Shown piece by piece: positions 24,724 through 36,690 of a DNA stretch of 64,000 nt. The notes below the pieces were generated by a model. That model had not been told where the DNA came from and ran no database searches. It saw nothing but the letters and a program-made list of their open reading frames with translations. The DNA is from Panulirus ornatus (taxonomy: Eukaryota > Arthropoda > Malacostraca > Decapoda > Palinuridae): positions 23,348,536 through 23,412,535 of the forward strand of contig NC_092271.1 in assembly GCF_036320965.1 (NCBI RefSeq), written 5' to 3'. The first letter of the stretch is position 1; each line of letters starts with the position of its first letter. A program made the position numbers and the translations under genes.

Positions 24724-26774
24724 TGGTGCCAGGTCAGCCTAGTGATTGACCTGGGGAGGGCCAAGCATCTTAGGTCTCCGGTCCCCGATGGTTATTAGGG
24801 CGGTCAGGAGGTGAAGACGATACTAGGAAGGATCTCGGGTTGGGAGGAAGGAAGAGCCAGAAGGGTTGATGCGGGAGGGTGTGGGGAGAAGGGGAGGCCG
24901 GGGAGGTTAAAAAGGGGGCGAAAGGTCATGTAGGAGAGATAAGGGGAAAGGGAGGCCTGATGAGTGGAGAAAAGGCGTTTGGGAAGGGGAGGCGATAGGG
25001 GAGATAAGGGACAAGGGTAAGGGCAGGAATCGATGGTGAAGGTAAGGGGTCACTAGAAAGGCAAGGGTTAATGGGTAAGAGACACAGAGGACATGGGTAA
25101 GGTAGGTTTTCCTCATTTAGATGGAGGGAAGTGGTCTTGATGTGGAGGGTACCAAGGGATGTGGAGGGTACCTAGAGAATGTGGAGGGTATATTGAGGAT
25201 GGGGTAATCTTTCCCTGCCTCTCAAATGATAGATCTGTTATATCTGGTGGACACCATACCCTCCCACCTGACAGGCCTCCTACCCTCCCCTTTCTCCTCA
25301 TGTGGAACTGCTTACCCTACCATACCATAATGCCCATCATCACTATCATCACCATCACCCGAAGCACAGTCGTCCCTCATCACCATTCCCCCCATTTCCC
25401 CCACCCGGTCCATCATCGTCAGTAACCTTTCATCGTCGTCTTCGTCCCCGTCGCTACCAAGACGTCTTCATCGGCCGCTGCGGCTGTGGAGTCATCGCCA
25501 TCATCACCACCCTTCGTCATCATCACTGCAGCTGTCTGTCTTCCTAAGTGATGATGCTGGATGACTTCGGAGCCTCTCTCCCTTAGGGTGGGAGGAAGCT
25601 TGAGAGAGAGGGGGAGAGGGGTTGTTGTTGAGGGAGAAAGAGTTTAAGGGTGAAAGGAGGAGGAGGGAGGGTGGAGGAAGAGTTACAAGAAGAAGAGGAA
25701 GAGGAAGGAGAGAGGGGGGAGGGAAGACGACGAGAGGTCAAGAGAATGAGACCAACACAGAGGATGGGGTGTCGAGTGGCTTGGAAGGGGGTTATGATAG
25801 AGAAGTGGATGATGGCTTCAAGACGAAGCGGGGAAGTTAGTAAGAAAAGTGAGGCAGATGGTGAGAGGGGAGAGGAGGAAGTTAATTGAGAAAAGCAGAA
25901 GGATACGGCATAAAGGAAGGGGAGAGGCGAGGGGAAACGAGGCACGGGTAATGGCAAGAAGAAGGGCGAAGGCGACACAGCGCGAGAGAAAATTTAAAGA
26001 GAGAGAGTAATGCGCACAAGAGGAGGAAGGAGGAGGAGGAGAAGAGGGAGAGAAGGGGGAAAAAAGAGAGTTAATGAAAGAGGGATGCAGAAGACTAGGG
26101 TAGAAAGAGAGAAGTGAGGGGAGATGAAGGGCAGAAAGGAGAGGGGATTAATGAGACAGGGTGAGGGAGAGAGCGGGGGAGGGAGGGAGCCCAGGACCTG
26201 GCGGACTTAGGAGACCTGGTATGGACGGACGCCTAAGCAGGCGACGCTCTGGGGAGAGATCCAGGTCCTTAACCCCAGCCCTCTTAAGCCCTGACGTCAG
26301 ACTCACACCCATATCTATGGCCTCTGTAGACTTTTAGCCCCCCATATCCAGTAAACACCCCCCCCCCCCTTCCGTAGCCCTCAGCCCTCTCTCTCTCTTC
26401 TGTAGCCCATAACCCAGCCAAGCCTTAGTCTTACCCCAACGTTTACAGTCGTTCATACCCCTCTCACACCCTCATATTTGCCTCACATTCGCTTCCTTTT
26501 GTCGCAGATTTTCAATTATCCGTCCCCACAATGAGACATTACAGCCCTCAGAACTGGAAACAGAGAGAGCATCCAGTGGACTTACCCAGTGGAGTTATGA
26601 TCCAGGGACACTGGATAGATATACACGAGGTGATCCTGATCGGTTATCTCTCGCTCGTGGGGCCCATCTGATGAGGGGAGGGAAGTTCTTTGGTCTTACA
26701 CCCGGCTGTGGGTAGGAGGAGGGGGTGTAGAGAGAGAGGGGGGCGAGCCTCAGAGATCGATGGAAGATGTGTGA
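22931..26774. other. Gene-free region rich in (CTC)n and purine blocks
   Basis: 22,931-23,280 is fairly unique. 23,300-24,530 is C/T-rich with many CTC/TCC runs. 24,692-24,721 is a short (CA)n. 25,560-26,200 is purine-rich. Frames of 60-185 codons are compositional (Ser/Pro/Leu or Arg/Glu/Gly). Confidence 0.6.
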
Positions 26775-26836
26775 ATAATTATTGTTATTATTATTATTGT
26801 TATTATTATTATTATTATTATCATTATTATTATTAT
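26775..26836. repeat. (ATT)n microsatellite
   Basis: ATT units with occasional GTT and ATC. Confidence 0.94.
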
Positions 26837-28945
26837 TGGTTATTGATTAAGTGAACATTTTTGTGAAGATTGTTGGTAGTCAAGATGGAATAGACTAGCC
26901 CCCAGGATTAGCCCTCGTCAGCTACCCTAACGGAGGAGGAGGAGGAAGAAGGCTGCGATAAGCAAGAGAGGTAGCATAAGTCCAGGCTAACCCCCTCCTG
27001 TTCTTCCCCTTGTGCTGGCTCCATCTGCATACACACACCAGCCTGGGGAAGGCGAGGCGAGGCGAGGGGCGAGGCTGCCTCCGCTGCTGGAGACGTCCCC
27101 CTCGCCCGGCACACAGGCTGTTATTTTTTTTTTTTTGCCCTCTCGTGTTAGGCCAGCGAGGAGCAGGAGCAGAAGCAGGAGGGATTCTGCTGAGCAGGGG
27201 CCCAGGATGAGGCGGCTCGAGGGAGCTCGAAAGGCCTGCGTTGGAAAGAGAAAGAAGAATGAAGACGAGGAGGATCAGATAATGGAGTTCGTAATGGTGT
27301 TGATGAATGTAATGGTTATATTGTTGGCGGTGGTGGTGATTATGATGATAATGGGGGAAGAGAGGGTGGAGGAAGGCGATGGGGGTGGATGCTCGTGTTG
27401 AAGATGCTTGATGGAGAGGATAAGGATGGGGATTACGGTGGATGGTGGTGGTGGTGGTGGTGTTTGAAGGGAAGTGGGGGTAAAAGGGAACTCTCCAGAG
27501 ACGAAGGGTAAGGGAGGAGGAAGAGGAAGGCGTTGCTGGTGGTGATGCGACGAGATATGTCAAGTACAGAGATCGAGACATGGAAAACTGAAAGGTAACA
27601 ACAATCATGCGTGGGAAGAGTGGGCGAAGGAACCTCCACAGTCGAAGTGAGGAGTGTGGGTGTGTGTGTGTGTGAGAGGCAGAGGGGGAGCAGGAGGCGT
27701 CGTCGTGTAGTCCTAGTTGAGGAGGGAGGTGATGGAGGCTGAAGGCCCCATGATTGAAGACGCTGGTGAAGGTGAGTGGATGGGATGGTGGCGTGACGTA
27801 ATAATCATTCGTGAGTGGAGGCGACAGGAGGGAGAGGGACGGAGGGAGACAACAACAGGACGAGGGAGGAGGAGGAGGTAGAGCCACCCTGGCGACGAGG
27901 ATGGAGGGAGGGAAGGGAAGGAAAGGATCCAGGAATGGTAAGGATGAGAAAGGAGACAGAACTGTTTAAATTGGAGATGACGGAAGGGTGGAAGGAAGGG
28001 AGACGGGACGATCTGGTTGAAGGGGACATTAGGCAACTTGCCCACCTTGAGAACTTGTAATAACTTCAGTGGTTCGAATTACAGTTCGGGAGGAGTGGGG
28101 AAGCCTCTCGTCCACACTGTAGGGGAACACAGGAGGCAGTGGTAGTACAGTGGTCGTCGCCCGCCGCACGACTTGTCGCACCGACACCACGGCCCCCTGG
28201 GTCGTACCATCGCCACCAGGGGGTTATTTACGTGACCTGGGTTGTATTTGAACCACCACCAGGTGTCGCACATAGCTGTACAGGGTTGTGCAGTTGTTAT
28301 GAACGGCGGTGTAGGATCAAGGATACTGGTTGTAGGATCAAGGACAGATGCTGTAAGGGTCAAGGGCGGATCTTGGAGGATCAAGGACGGAGGATGTAGG
28401 ATTCAGTCTATTGTTATTTGCGTGTGTATCTGTTAGTCCTGCTCATTCTCCTTGTGCCCTAGCAGGCTTGCCTGCCTGCCTGCCTTCTTGTTTCTACTCA
28501 CGGACCTGCTTGCCTGCTTCGTTGTGTGCCTCCCTGCCTGCTGGCTTGGCAGGACGGGGATGGGAGAAGCAGGGAGGGAGCTCTGAGCCTCCTCAGCTGG
28601 CCTGACTGTTGGCTTGTTCAGGTGCATACCCGTGGGCCTCCCTGCTGCGACCGTCACCAGGGGGGAGTGTTGCGCCCTTGCTCCTTCCCTCCGACGTAGG
28701 AAGGGGAGGGAAAGCTGCCCTGGTGAGGGGGGAATGGAGGGGAGACTGCCCTGATGAGGGGAAGGGGAGGGGAGGCTGCCCTGGGGAGGGGAAAGGGAAG
28801 GGGATGGGATGGGGAAGCTGGCCTGGTGAGGGGAGGCAGTCGTGGCAAGGGAGGAGAAGCGAGGACAAGGAAGAGGAGGGGAGGGGATGATGTAGACAGC
28901 CGGCAGGAAGGAGGTGAGGAGGGAAAAAAAGGGAAGAGGAGAGGG

Positions 28946-28950
<5 letters not shown>
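26837..28950. other. Gene-free region with several weak repeats
   Basis: (GGT)n near 27441-27463, ggatcaagga(c) repeats at 28313-28390, gcttgcctgcctgcctgcct at 28466, and a gaggctgccctgg(t/g)gagggga repeat at 28705-28850. A 321-codon minus frame (26922-27887) is His/Ser/Pro-rich and looks compositional. Confidence 0.55.

Positions 28951-29008
<58 letters not shown>
28951..29008. repeat. (GA)n microsatellite
   Basis: About 29 GA units. Confidence 0.97.
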
Positions 29009-29013
<5 letters not shown>

Positions 29014-29273
29014 GAAAGGGAAGAAAGAGACCAATAAAAGGACCACGAGGAAGGGGAGGACCCATAACGGCAGGAAAGGGGCAAGAAGGACGGCAAATTG
29101 AAGACATTGAAGAGCGAGGGGGTTGGTCACGGGTCACTTGGCCAGTGTCAAGATGAGAGTGACAGACTGGGCGATGCAGGGCGCCACCTGTGACGTAATG
29201 ACCAATTAAGACAAATTGATGAGACACAAAAGCTCATCGCCCCGATAACTCGACTTGATATCAGTTTTTTTTC

Positions 29274-29274
<1 letters not shown>

Positions 29275-29321
<47 letters not shown>
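29275..29321. repeat. (GT)n microsatellite
   Basis: GT run; a degenerate tgtgttctttgcgtgtg repeat follows at 29400-29500. Confidence 0.95.
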
Positions 29322-29324
<3 letters not shown>

Positions 29325-29543
29325 CGTGTACATGCATGTCTTTATATTAACCTTTGTTAGATGTGTAGGTGTAAATATTCACCTATTTGCGCTGTTATGT
29401 GCTGATGTGTTCTTTGCGTGTGTTTCTGTACCTATATTCCGTTGCTGTGTGATTGATGTGTTCTTTGCGTGTGCTAGTGTGTGTGTTTGTGTGTGTTGTG
29501 TTGGTGGTACACAAGCTTATGTATTGTGAAGAAAATGGGGTGA

Positions 29544-29578
<35 letters not shown>

Positions 29579-29599
29579 ATATTGTCATATCTCATACCA

Positions 29600-29710
29600 T
29601 CTCTCTTTCCCCCCTCCCGTGGAACACCCCATGCTAATCTCCCCTTGGAGCACCCCACACTAAACTCCCCTTGTTACACCCCATACCAGTCTCCCCTCAT
29701 AGCTCCCCAT
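29600..29710. repeat. Degenerate caccccatactaatctcccc repeat
   Basis: Four units of about 25-28 bases (ctccccttggagcaccccac and variants). Confidence 0.75.
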
Positions 29711-30149
29711 CACCACCAAGGCCACCCCAACACTACCACCATCTCCCTCTCCTTTACCACCATCTACCCCCCCTGGAGCACGCACCCCCTTCTCCCCACA
29801 ATCTGTCTCCCCTCGGGCGCCCCTCATCGCCGCCCCACCTCGCCTCCCGTGCCACACGCTACAAGTGCAGCCAATGGCCGCGCTAATCTCAGCCAAGAGC
29901 GGGAGGAGGGAGATCGCTAAACCTAGCGGTTGGGCCTACTGCCGCCGCTTAACGATGACGGTGCTGCTGGTGCCCTCGGCCTCCTGACGTGGACGACGGA
30001 GGCTGGTGCTGGTGGTGAGAGGACCTGGGAGACCGGTAGTGGTAAGGGCCAGTTAGGGGAGTCGATGCGGTGGGTGTGGGTGGGCGGGTCCTCATCTGAC
30101 GTGGACCGTGCCACACAGTACTGGTGTTGAGGTGGGTGGGGAGGCTTCG

Positions 30150-30355
30150 TTTGGTTTGGCACCCTCCAGGGCGGGGTGAGGCCCGCCTTGTCACCCCCAA
30201 GGGTGGGGAGAGGCCTCTGTCTCTCTCTTCTCACCCTCCACGGCGGGGAGAGAGAGAGAGGCGCCTCCCGTCCCACTCTCCAGGGCGTGGGTAGCCCTCA
30301 CTTGTCATCCACCCTCCAGGGCGGGGGTAGCCCTCACTTGGCACCCTCCAGAGAG
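30150..30355. repeat. caccctccagggcgggg minisatellite
   Basis: Five to six units (gcaccctccagggcggggtg; tagccctcacttggcaccct). Confidence 0.82.
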
Positions 30356-31187
30356 ACAAATGACTGACCCTCCCTGACCCCTGGCACTGAGGGAGATTCG
30401 CATCTCAACATTTGACCCCCGGGGAGACTCGTGTCTACGACCAGTATGCATCAGTACCTATGATAGTCCCGAAATTCCGACCCCAGAGTTAAATCCTTTT
30501 TTTTTTTTCCTCCCAAACTTACGTCTTGTATTTTGAAACAGGGCATTTCTTCTCTAGACTGTTAATGGACGAGATGTAATTCATTTACAAGCCCAGCAGA
30601 ATACATCGTGATTATATTTTGGTTCTGTTTATTTTTTTCGGGGAAGCTAAGTGGGCTGTGTGTGGTTGAGACGCAGATGTGAGTAGTAGAATTCAAACGT
30701 TAAGTGAAGGAATGGTAGAAGCGTCTGTCAGAGACTGCAGTCGAGGACTTGAGTAAGGCTCCTTGTTGGCTACTGGTGTGTGAGTACCTGATGTCACCCT
30801 CAGGAGTCACGTGCCCCCAGCACAGCCCTCTGGCGGAACCCAAGCTCCTGGACGTTAAAAAAAAAAAGAGAAAAAGAAACGATGTTCAGTGGCGACGCAT
30901 TTCAGCTCCTTCGTCAGAAGATGGACGACAAACGAGCCTAGTTATATGAGAAGAAGAGAAACTTAAGGGTTAAGGGGTAAGTAAGGCAAGCCAAGATGAC
31001 CTTACCCTACGAGGGTACGCGACAGAGCGAAGTGACGAAGCCTCGTTAGAGAACACGATGGTCGGCTAGCTCCCAGGGTGCCTTTAAGACGTGTGAGGCA
31101 GAATGGATGATGATTCTCTTCGAATCACTTAAGTTTTTTTTTTTCCTCCTCTCTCCCTCCCTCCCTTCCCTCTTCTTGCTCCTCCAG

Positions 31188-31190
<3 letters not shown>

Positions 31191-31276
<86 letters not shown>
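31191..31276. repeat. (CT)n microsatellite
   Basis: About 43 CT units, flanked on both sides by copies of cttcctgctcctccagtttc (one base varies). Confidence 0.97.
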
Positions 31277-31278
<2 letters not shown>

Positions 31279-32812
31279 TCCCTCTTCCTGCTCCTCCAGT
31301 TTCCTTTCTCAGTCACCGTCTTCATCGAATGTCTTCCATTTCTTTCCCCTGTTTCCTCTCCAGTTTTGTGACCTTGGCCGTCTCGATGGGTTGGTGTTGG
31401 AGAGGGAGGGGAGGTCGACCTGATTGACCTTCTCGTCGTCGTATCGTTCCCGTGGTCCTCCACCCCTGCGTCGTCAGCCGGCCGGCCTCACCATCGTCAG
31501 CCAGCCAAGTGTCCACAACGTGATGGGGAAGGAACAAGTGGTGTGATGGCTCGGCTCCCGCCGTCTGGTGTGATATGGCGACCCGGATGATGACGACGGG
31601 AGGAGCGAATAGAGAGTGTTCGAAAGTCAACGCGGCGTTGTAGCTGGTCGCCCGTGATGGTGTGGGTGTGTGGTAGTGGTGTGGTGGGTGGGGAGGCGTC
31701 GATGACGGTGTGGTTGTAGCGGGGGGGGGTCGCGGGATGCTGTAGTTCCCACCACCGCCGTCGTGACTGTGCCTCGCTGTGGGTGCGAGAGTGGGCGTCC
31801 CCCAGCGTCCCGTAGGAAGCTGAAGTTAAAGCTGAGTTCGCCCGACCGACCGACCGACCGACCACCCTCCCTCTCTCCCTCCTGGTGGAGTGTGGGGAGG
31901 GGCTTGCCTTCCAGAGGCCGACGGAGGGCGGAGGAGGCCGATCTAGAAAGTGCAAGGCGGAGGGGCGTTGGCGAGAGATGGTGGCGGAGGGAATGTGGGT
32001 GTTTGGTTTGGGAGGGGTGGCTAGCAAGCCCCTAGTGTGTGTGTGTGTGTGTCTGTGTGTCTGTGTGTTTGTGGGGGAGGGAAAGTCTAGGAGGTCGATT
32101 GTGCAAGGGAAGCGCCGGTAGCATGGTAGAGGACGCAGTGGTCAGTTTTGGAGAGGTGTTGTGGTGTATGGGTCTGTCGGGATCAGTCTCTCATCATGGG
32201 GGTGTCACAACGACCTCAGGGGGGTCGTACTTTCGCACCGTTCACACCACCACCCCCACAATGCCAGAGTCTTGCGTTGTGAGCGCGGAAACCAGGGAAC
32301 AACCTTCGTCTAAATTCCGAGGCCGTTTCGTGCCCTCCGAAACTGTCTTTTGATTCAGGATGTGTGAGGAACTGTGTCTCGTCTCGAGGCCCCTTAGCTG
32401 GTGAGGTCGAAGCCCTTCGATACGGAAGGATCGTCATGTTTGGCTGACCCATGATACATACGTACGTCAGGTGGCCCCCTATTCAAAAACAAAAGCTTAG
32501 CTCTGTCATTTTTCTATGTATACTTGACCATTTATCTGTCGTTAGCTTTTGGAGATTACTAGATATTTGATATTGATGTACGCTCTCTGAATTTCTATCT
32601 CCGTGCATGAAATGCTCAGAAGAGGTACGATCCACGGTGCGTTGTTTTAAGGTGGGCCTCCTGGTTTTCCTGTGTTGGTGACACAAGCGTTTGTAACCGT
32701 TGCCTCCCAGGCTGGGGCCGGCCCGTTGGCTGGCGTACGACGGAGCTCTGCTTGATCAAAGTTGCATTCATATTGAAGGTGAGGTGCTAGGGTAGGTAGC
32801 CTCCTCTGGTTG

Positions 32813-32853
<41 letters not shown>

Positions 32854-33785
32854 AGGGAGGGAGGTGTGTGGGTGGTGGTGTTGTGTGTGGAGGAGGAGGA
32901 GGAGGAGAAGCGGTTTTGGCATTGGAGATTATACATAGCTAGGATATTGTATAGCACGTTGGTGTTGAGGTAAAGGGTGGTTGTGTAAGTCTGTGTGCTT
33001 ATGGACGTGTGGATGTGTGTTTTTCCTGTATTTATATATGTATTTGCGGGTGTTACAGGGCTCCGCTCGCCTGGGGGTTTACTCCGCGAGGGAAAAGTCA
33101 CCTTTACCAAAGCCGCGTATCATCGTCTGTTGACGTACAGAGCAGCGCCGTCGACGGACCCCCTCACTCCGAAGGAGTTTGTCATTTCCCTTTTAGTGGA
33201 GGTAGCGCAGCCTTGGAGATGCAGGGGAAAGAAGGATGTTAGGGTCACACCAGGACTTCTAAAAGAAAATGGGATCTTTAGGGGCGATTATGAATTAATA
33301 GATAGTAATTTGTTTGGGTGTATATGTATTTATTTATTATTTTTGGCCTCTCTGTGTATATTTGTTTATTATTCCCTCATCATCCGTTCCCGTTCCGTTC
33401 CTCTCGTTGGGAGGCGAAGTCTTTTTTAAACGACATATGACCCTCTGAACAGAAGGTAAATAACTTCTAGTTAGAGTTCTTTCCTTCTTGCTTCTTCAAC
33501 GGTCGAGCTAGCAAGTCCGGTTATATCCCCCTCCAACACTCGCTTGAACTACACTTACTGACGCTAGTCTGGCCTGGCTGGCAACACACTTCTCTTTAAT
33601 TTTGACCTGATGCCACCTTGGGTTCATTGAGCGAGAGGAGGAGGAGGAGAGTAAGAGGAGGTAGCATTAAGCCTCTCAGAGAACTCCGCCTTCCCTGTGA
33701 TCAAATAAAGGAGGGGAAGGGAAGGGGGAAGGCTGAGTGATTTCCCCCGGAGTGTGTTAGGGGGGAGGACGACGAGGATGAAGTC

Positions 33786-33788
<3 letters not shown>
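31277..33788. other. CpG-rich then AT-richer region, no gene recognised
   Basis: 31,430-32,000 is rich in CG dinucleotides (gacgacggg, ccgaccgaccgaccgacc). 32,040-32,070 is a degenerate (GT)n and 32,814-32,850 is (GT)n. A possible integrase-like peptide frame occurs near 33,090-33,230. No promoter or exon is convincingly defined. Confidence 0.5.

Positions 33789-33862
<74 letters not shown>
33789..33862. repeat. (GA)n microsatellite
   Basis: About 37 GA units. Confidence 0.97.
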
Positions 33863-33866
<4 letters not shown>

Positions 33867-35560
33867 GGGGATGTTGGAGGTAGATTTGGGGAAGAGGATG
33901 GGAAGGTGGGGGTGGAGGGGTTGATGGTGTTGTGGGGGGGAAATGAAGTGTAGAGGGGTAGGGAGGGGGAAGACAGGGGGATGGGTGTGATGAATGGATG
34001 GTCGATGGGGAAAGAAGGGGAATTGATGAAAGGGGAGGAGGAGGAGGAGGAAGATGGCTGGATGGATGTAAGAGGAGTCTGTGGTGGGAGGAAGGGGGAG
34101 AGGTGGACATGCTCTTGGAGACGAGAGAAGAGATGATCTCCAAAAGGCAAGAAAATATCCCCCCCGCCCCCACTTCGGGTGACGGTGGAGATGGTGTCCA
34201 CGGGCAGGAGGTTCTTCTTTGCCTCCCCCCTCCTACAGGAGGCGCTCTCCTCTGCTACACACACACACACACACAGACACCACAAGATATTGGTGTAAAC
34301 CAGACGGTACAGTGGGTGTAAATTCAGAATGTAGGATGTGAACTCGGCCATACTCGACGTGTAGGATTGTGGAGCGAGGCAGGCGGTATATCGACGACGA
34401 GGTGTTCGCGAGCGTAAACAAAGGATGAACGCGGTGTCAGCTGAGACGATGTAGAACTGAAGAGGAAAGAAGAAGAAAACAAGGAAATAAACATTAGGAA
34501 AGTGATGACAAGGTGTGTAGACTTTTTTTTTCCCCTCAGAAGAGAAGGATTTAGGGAGAGGGAGAGAGAGAGAGAGACGAAGAATCATATACAAATAAAC
34601 GGAGGGAAGAGGAGAGGAGGCGATGATGATGAGAGAGCTGGAAATACGAGGGTTCGAAGTAATTTCAGCTGCGTTTGGGATTAAGGTTACAAAGGGTGAC
34701 CGGGATTAGGAGCAAAAGATTAGGAGGGTGACTGGGATTAGAAGGATGAGGAGGAAAGAGTAGAGCAGTGCCACCGGCTAGAGGAAGGGAAAAGGGAAAG
34801 AAGAAGAAAAAAAATAGTTGTATGTGGGTGAGAAGGGAGAGGCGTTAGGAGGACGGAGAGGTAAAGATGTTAGCAAGCGACTGCATCGAGATGGATAAGT
34901 TTGGAGAAGTAAAACTCAGCGCACGGTGTGTGTGTGTATGTGTGTGTGACCACTTGACCAGCCGTGGACGACCTTCTGCGAACTAGCCAGGGACGACCAC
35001 TGGACAGGCGAGCGAGGGACGACCCCTGGACCCTATCCCTCTGACTACTTTTATGACTGGAGTATTTGGATGGGCAGAGGAGAGACCCACCCACCCCCAC
35101 ACACGACGGATCCCCTGAGGGACCTGCCTGGTACGATCCTGGGGATCCCGGGCTGCGGGAAGGACGAGGCAACGACATAAGGAAGAGGGTTAACCGCTGG
35201 TGAAGAGAGTCGCCGTTACCCTCACGGTGTCTGGATGACTTCGAAGATGAGAGCAACATCGAAGTGCGCTAGGAAACGCCTGGACGACCCGCTCCTCCCA
35301 GAATGGGGAGGAAGTTTGTGTGTGCGTACGTCACGTCGGATAGGGTGTTGCCTAGGGGTGGAGAGGAGTAGGGGGGGAGACGATGGAAGGGAAGGGTAGG
35401 GAAGGAAGGAGTCCTTAAAATAAACTCTGTCGAGGATGGTTACGGCCCGACGTACGAACTCCCGGCCGCCCGCCAGTGTTGACTAGGTTCGACCATCAGG
35501 ACGACGAAGGGAAGGACTTAGTAAGGTGGCGAGAAGGGTTCGGTTGGCGATGATCATTCC

Positions 35561-35564
<4 letters not shown>
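33863..35564. other. Gene-free purine-rich then mixed region
   Basis: G/A-rich DNA (33,863-34,120), mixed DNA, a short (CA)n at 34258-34275, and ggacgacc repeats at 34965-35030. No exon is supported. Confidence 0.5.
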
Positions 35565-35623
<59 letters not shown>

Positions 35624-35963
35624 ATCTCCAGTTCGACGGGGGTGGTTTGTGGGGAGAAATGAGGAGGAGGGGTCAGGATTTCCACAGGGAGCGTAATCTC
35701 CCCTCCTAAAGGAGGGAGAGGAGGAGACGGGAGGGGGAAGGGGGCGCCGAGAAGGAAGAAGGAAGGGGAGCTCCTGAGGGGAGCGAGGGTGGAGCAGATG
35801 GGAAGGGGAGATGAGAGGGAGAGTGTGAGTGTAACAGGGGGAGGTAGGGGGTGGGGGAGAGGTGTGTTGTGGAGGTTGGAGAGGCAGGCCGGGTATGTGA
35901 AAGGTTCCCTAGGAAGACGGAGAAGATCCTGTAGCCAGAGCAACGACGACTGAAGGGGGAAGT

Positions 35964-36004
<41 letters not shown>
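35565..36004. repeat. Two (GA)n microsatellites
   Basis: GA at 35565-35622 and 35968-36004 in a purine-rich context. Confidence 0.96.
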
Positions 36005-36007
<3 letters not shown>

Positions 36008-36173
36008 GGGGCTGGGTGAGAGTGCGGCGACGCCAGCGGGCGGGAGTGTGGTGAGAGCGAAGAAGAAGAAGCAGCCCGGGATAAGCTGCCTGGAGGAGGT
36101 GCTTCGAATAAGGCGATTAGAGTAATGGTTCTGTAGATCGTTGGTTCCATCGGCACAGCCCTCGGTCACGCCA

Positions 36174-36175
<2 letters not shown>

Positions 36176-36254
<79 letters not shown>

Positions 36255-36423
36255 ACTAGCTTACCATCAGTGTTCATACAGATGTTGCGTTTGACCCCGA
36301 GACCCTCCGGAAGGGGGGTGAGGGGAGAGGACGACGACAACAACAGGTCAAAACCTTCCTTCGAGGCAACCCACCTTCGGGAAGATGTCAGGAACGTCGG
36401 AGAAAGACGTAGCAAGGTTGAAG

Positions 36424-36491
<68 letters not shown>

Positions 36492-36620
36492 CAACGGTCA
36501 GTGTAGCACTGCGGAGAAAATGTTGGGGAGGGGGGGGGGGGCACATCACCGAAGGTGATTGCTAGTGGGGACGAACGTAATTATGGATACCGGAACACAT
36601 AGTGAGAGGAGGAGGAGGCG

Positions 36621-36687
<67 letters not shown>
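36176..36687. repeat. (CT)n, (GA)n, (CT)n alternating trio
   Basis: CT at 36176-36253, GA at 36427-36487 and CT at 36622-36687: three long complementary arrays within 0.5 kb. Confidence 0.97.

Positions 36688-36690
<3 letters not shown>

Noticed and set aside
26922..27887. 321-codon minus-strand frame
   Set aside because: His/Ser/Pro/Leu-rich, with no motif, no conservation signal I can recognise and an overlapping alternative frame.
28140..28265. tRNA-like stretch (tagtacagtggtcgtcgccc ... tttgaacc)
   Set aside because: The A box is plausible but the B box is poor and no cloverleaf stems form; too weak to call.
31430..32010. CpG-rich stretch as a possible midnolin promoter
   Set aside because: There is no TATA/Inr context, no first exon with a Ubl-coding frame, and CG density here comes partly from short gacgac/ccgacc repeats.
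32640..32790. Apparent exon between tgcctcccag and ttgaag|gtgagg
   Set aside because: Splice-like ends are present, but none of the three frames gives a peptide I recognise and there is no partner exon.
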